NCBI GenBank assembly: GCA_964581295.1
Contig: CAZONX010000014.1
Coordinates: 1-34,251 of the forward strand
Reading direction: 5' to 3'
Length of the DNA: 34,251 bases
Source of the DNA: JAHEEL01 sp964581295
GTDB lineage: Bacteria; Actinomycetota; Acidimicrobiia; Spongiisociales; UBA5794
The notes under the pieces were generated by a model. The model was not told the origin of the DNA, searched no databases, and worked only from the letters and a program-made list of their open reading frames with translations. Below are positions 31,890 through 34,251 of the stretch, one piece after another. Every line of letters begins with the position of its first letter. Positions within the stretch are counted from its first letter, which is position 1. The position numbers and the translations under genes are program-made.

Positions 31890-33347
31890 CTATCCCTGGT
31901 TCGATACCAACGCCTCGTCCTCGTCCCAGACACCGGTCTCGAGGTATCGCTCGATCGAGGCCGCAGCGATCCGCCCAGCCCCCATCGCGAGGATTACCGT
32001 TGCACCGCCAGTGACGATGTCGCCACCGGCGAAGACCCCCGGCATCGTGGTTCGCCCCGTCGTCTCGTCGACAGAGAGCGTTCCCCAGCGGGTCTGTTCG
32101 AGCCGCGGCTCTGTCGCCGGGAGCAGAGGATTCGGCGCATTTCCGATCGCGACAATCACCACATCGGCCGGAAGATCGAAGATGTCTCCCTCGATCGGCA
32201 CCGGTCGGCGCCGACCTGAGTCATCGGGCTCGCCGAGTTCCATGCGTTGCAGGCGCACGCCGGTTAGCCAGCCTTCATCGTCGCCGAGGAGCTCGACGGG
32301 GGCGACGAGGAAGTCGAAGACGATGCCCTCCTCTTTCGCGTGATGGATCTCCTCGACTCGGGCCGGCATCTCGGTCTCCGTCCGTCGGTAGGCCACGCGC
32401 ACTTCGTCTGCTCCGAGTCGCAGCGGCGTCCGTGCGCTGTCCATCGCTGTGTTTCCCCCGCCGAACACGACCACGCGCATACCGGTGAGGTCGAGCACGG
32501 GCGTCTCGGTGTCGTCCCGATAGGCGCCCATCAGGTTGACCCGGGTGAGGAACTCGTTGGCCGAGTAGACGCCGATGAGGTTCTCGCCGTCGACGTTGAG
32601 GAATCGGGGAAGTCCGGCGCCGACACCCACGAACACGGCGTCGTAGCCCTCCTCACCGAGCAGTTCATCGACCGTCGTGGTGCGACCGATGATGGCGTTC
32701 GTTTCGACCTCGACGCCGAGAGCCTTGAGGCCGTTGATCTCCGCGCTGACGATGTCTTTCGGGAGTCGGAACTCCGGAATGCCGTAGACGAGGACACCGC
32801 CGGGTTGATGAAGCGCTTCGAAGATCCGAACCTTGTGTCCACTCTTGGCGAGGTCGGCAGCGCAGGCAAGGCCCGCCGGACCGCTCCCTACGATGGCGAC
32901 GCTCTTGCCCGTTGGCGCGATCGGCTCGATCGGCGGTTCGAGGCCGTACCGCCGGACCGTGTCGGCGACGTAGCGTTCGAGGTGCCCGATCGCAATGGGC
33001 TTGTTCTTCTTGTCGAGAACGCACGTTCCCTCGCATTGCGCTTCCTGGGGACACACGCGGCCACAGATGGCGGGGAGCAGGCTGTCCATACGGATGACGC
33101 CTGCCGCTCCCCGGATATCGCCGTGGGCGACACGGTCGATGAACTGGTCGATCTGGATGTCGACCGGGCATCCGTCGATGCATGTTGGCGTCTTGCATTG
33201 CAGACAGCGCATGGCCTCCACCGTCGCCTGTTCCGGCGTGAGCCCGTCGTTGACTTCGACGAAGTTGGTGGCTCGAACGAGTGGATCCTGCTCGGGCATC
33301 TTGACGCGTTCCAGCTTGTTCAGCGCCCGGCGAGAGACCTTGATCAT
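31890..33347 (-). CDS. NfnB/GltA-like FAD- and Fe-S-containing oxidoreductase subunit
   Basis: The 485-residue protein has the layout of the glutamate synthase small-subunit family. An N-terminal domain holds two cysteine clusters for 4Fe-4S centres (C48, C51, C56, C60 and C95, C99, C105, C109). The FAD-binding GSGPAGL is at 154-160, and a second nucleotide site is VVVFGGGNTAMDSART. It ends with the FAD-closing MPGVFAGGDIVTGGATV. It is paired with an NfnS/PyrK-like subunit through an ATGA overlap (33344-33347), so the pair resembles NfnAB (NADH-dependent ferredoxin:NADP+ oxidoreductase). A glutamate synthase role is less likely because no large subunit is present. ATG 33347 has GGAG 8 nt upstream. 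Confidence 0.85.
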   Translation of the reverse strand: MIKVSRRALNKLERVKMPEQDPLVRATNFVEVNDGLTPEQATVEAMRCLQCKTPTCIDGCPVDIQIDQFIDRVAHGDIRGAAGVIRMDSLLPAICGRVCPQEAQCEGTCVLDKKNKPIAIGHLERYVADTVRRYGLEPPIEPIAPTGKSVAIVGSGPAGLACAADLAKSGHKVRIFEALHQPGGVLVYGIPEFRLPKDIVSAEINGLKALGVEVETNAIIGRTTTVDELLGEEGYDAVFVGVGAGLPRFLNVDGENLIGVYSANEFLTRVNLMGAYRDDTETPVLDLTGMRVVVFGGGNTAMDSARTPLRLGADEVRVAYRRTETEMPARVEEIHHAKEEGIVFDFLVAPVELLGDDEGWLTGVRLQRMELGEPDDSGRRRPVPIEGDIFDLPADVVIVAIGNAPNPLLPATEPRLEQTRWGTLSVDETTGRTTMPGVFAGGDIVTGGATVILAMGAGRIAAASIERYLETGVWDEDEALVSNQG

Positions 33348-34231
33348 GGCAACGTCTCCGCGGAACACGCGCCGCGCACGTCGGCGAGGAGCTGGTCGCG
33401 GTGAGCGCCGTCCAGCGCGTCGAGGTCGCTCATGCGTTCGCTCTCGAACGCCCGATACGACGTGTTCCGACGCGCCAATAGTTCGAAGTCGACCTGGTGC
33501 GCGTCAAATTCCGGGCCGTCGACGCATGCGAACTTCGTCTCGCCCCCGACTTCGACGCGGCAGCCGCCACACATCCCGGTCCCGTCGACCATGATCGGGT
33601 TCAACGAGGCGATCGTCTCGACTTCACTCGGCCGTGTCACCTCGGCGACGGCCCCCATCATTGGGACCGGCCCAGCAGCGAACACGACGCCGACATCTTC
33701 TCGATCGATCACGTCGGCGAGCGCCGTCGTGACGAAGCCCTTGCGCCCGTAGGACCCATCGTCGGTGCACGCGATCACCTCGACGCCGTGCGCCGCGAGT
33801 TGGTCTTCGAGCAGAACGTATTCCTTGCTCCGGCCGCCGATGATGGCAATCACCCGATTGCCCGCATCGGCGAGGGCGCAGGCTATTGGATAGGCGATGG
33901 CGGTTCCGAGCCCGCCGCCCACGACGACCGCGGTTCCGTAGTCCTTGATCTCGGACGCTCGTCCCAGTGGCCCTGCAACGTCGACAAGATAGTCACCGGC
34001 CTCGAGATCACTCATGAGCGTCGTCGTGCGCCCGATCGCTTGCACGAACAATGTGATCTGCCCGGCGTCGGCGTCGGCCGCTGCGATGGTGAGGGGAATG
34101 CGTTCCCCGTCCGGTGTCACTCGCACGATGACGAACTGCCCCGCCAGGTGCTTGCGCGCGATCTTCGGCGCCTCGACGACGATACGACGCACATCGGGCG
34201 CAATGGACTCAGCTTCGGTGATCCGGTACAT
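33344..34231 (-). CDS. NfnA/PyrK-like FAD and 2Fe-2S oxidoreductase subunit
   Basis: The 295-residue protein belongs to the sulfide dehydrogenase / dihydroorotate dehydrogenase electron-transfer family. The FAD site is GERIPLTIA (about 42-50). The NAD(P) site starts VVVGGGLGTAIAYPIA (103-118) with AAGPVPMM further on. The C-terminal 2Fe-2S loop is DGTGMCGGCRVEV...FACVDGPEF, with C221, C224 and C236. D216 is a candidate fourth ligand, as described for NfnA. It forms the small subunit of the complex with the downstream gene. ATG 34231 is preceded by GGAGG; GTG 34243 would swallow the ribosome site. The promoter lies at or beyond the window edge. Confidence 0.87.
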   Translation of the reverse strand: MYRITEAESIAPDVRRIVVEAPKIARKHLAGQFVIVRVTPDGERIPLTIAAADADAGQITLFVQAIGRTTTLMSDLEAGDYLVDVAGPLGRASEIKDYGTAVVVGGGLGTAIAYPIACALADAGNRVIAIIGGRSKEYVLLEDQLAAHGVEVIACTDDGSYGRKGFVTTALADVIDREDVGVVFAAGPVPMMGAVAEVTRPSEVETIASLNPIMVDGTGMCGGCRVEVGGETKFACVDGPEFDAHQVDFELLARRNTSYRAFESERMSDLDALDGAHRDQLLADVRGACSAETLP

Positions 34232-34251
34232 CGCTACCTCCACGTTTCACT

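Overview
The window is GC-rich, densely coded chromosomal DNA from a free-living bacterium, most likely an actinobacterium and possibly of the Acidimicrobiia type. The evidence is two F420-type luciferase-like oxidoreductases, a DUF6629 membrane protein, an MMPL/RND exporter, a DUF5667 protein beside an ECF-type sigma factor, many lipoproteins with the VxAAC-GG pattern, and many genes that appear to start leaderless behind a TANNNT box. There is no rRNA, tRNA, CRISPR array, transposase or phage gene. The lineage is an inference from gene content.

Layout. 1-4079 (minus): the 5' part of a TM0106-type RecB-like nuclease, then the trkA-trkH potassium uptake operon. 4353-6472 (plus): a secreted protein with five 29-residue cysteine repeats, an ECF-like sigma factor and a DUF5667 membrane protein, apparently one operon. 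6546-13445: MgrA aldo/keto reductase, a small acidic envelope protein, a parvulin-type lipoprotein, an MFS permease, an MMPL/RND exporter and a lipoprotein with an internal duplication. 13729-18773: GlgX debranching enzyme, a small unknown protein, a NarL-type two-component pair and a DHFR-like reductase. 18789-20734: two divergent luciferase-like oxidoreductases separated by a palindrome-rich control region. 20808-24381: DUF6629 protein, two convergent EamA-type transporters (the second is RarD) and an unusual P-loop protein. 24485-31870: UvrD/PcrA-like helicase, alpha/beta hydrolase, AzlCD exporter, TypA GTPase, methyltransferase and a cytochrome c lipoprotein. 31890-34231: a two-gene NfnAB-like flavin/Fe-S oxidoreductase.

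The most unusual structure is a dispersed inverted-repeat element with arms of about 56 bp. A complete copy (30400-30513) is a long imperfect palindrome directly upstream of typA. A left-type arm (22415-22470) and a right-type arm (24401-24456) bracket 2.04 kb holding rarD and the P-loop gene, as if one copy had been split by an insertion, or as if the pair delimits a gene cassette. The left arm supplies the stop codons and C-terminal residues of both convergent transporter genes.

A second window-wide feature is promoter architecture. Eleven genes have a TANNNT hexamer ending exactly 6 or 7 nt before the start codon, which predicts leaderless mRNAs. Most of the remaining genes have a visible Shine-Dalgarno sequence or a 4-nt start/stop overlap.
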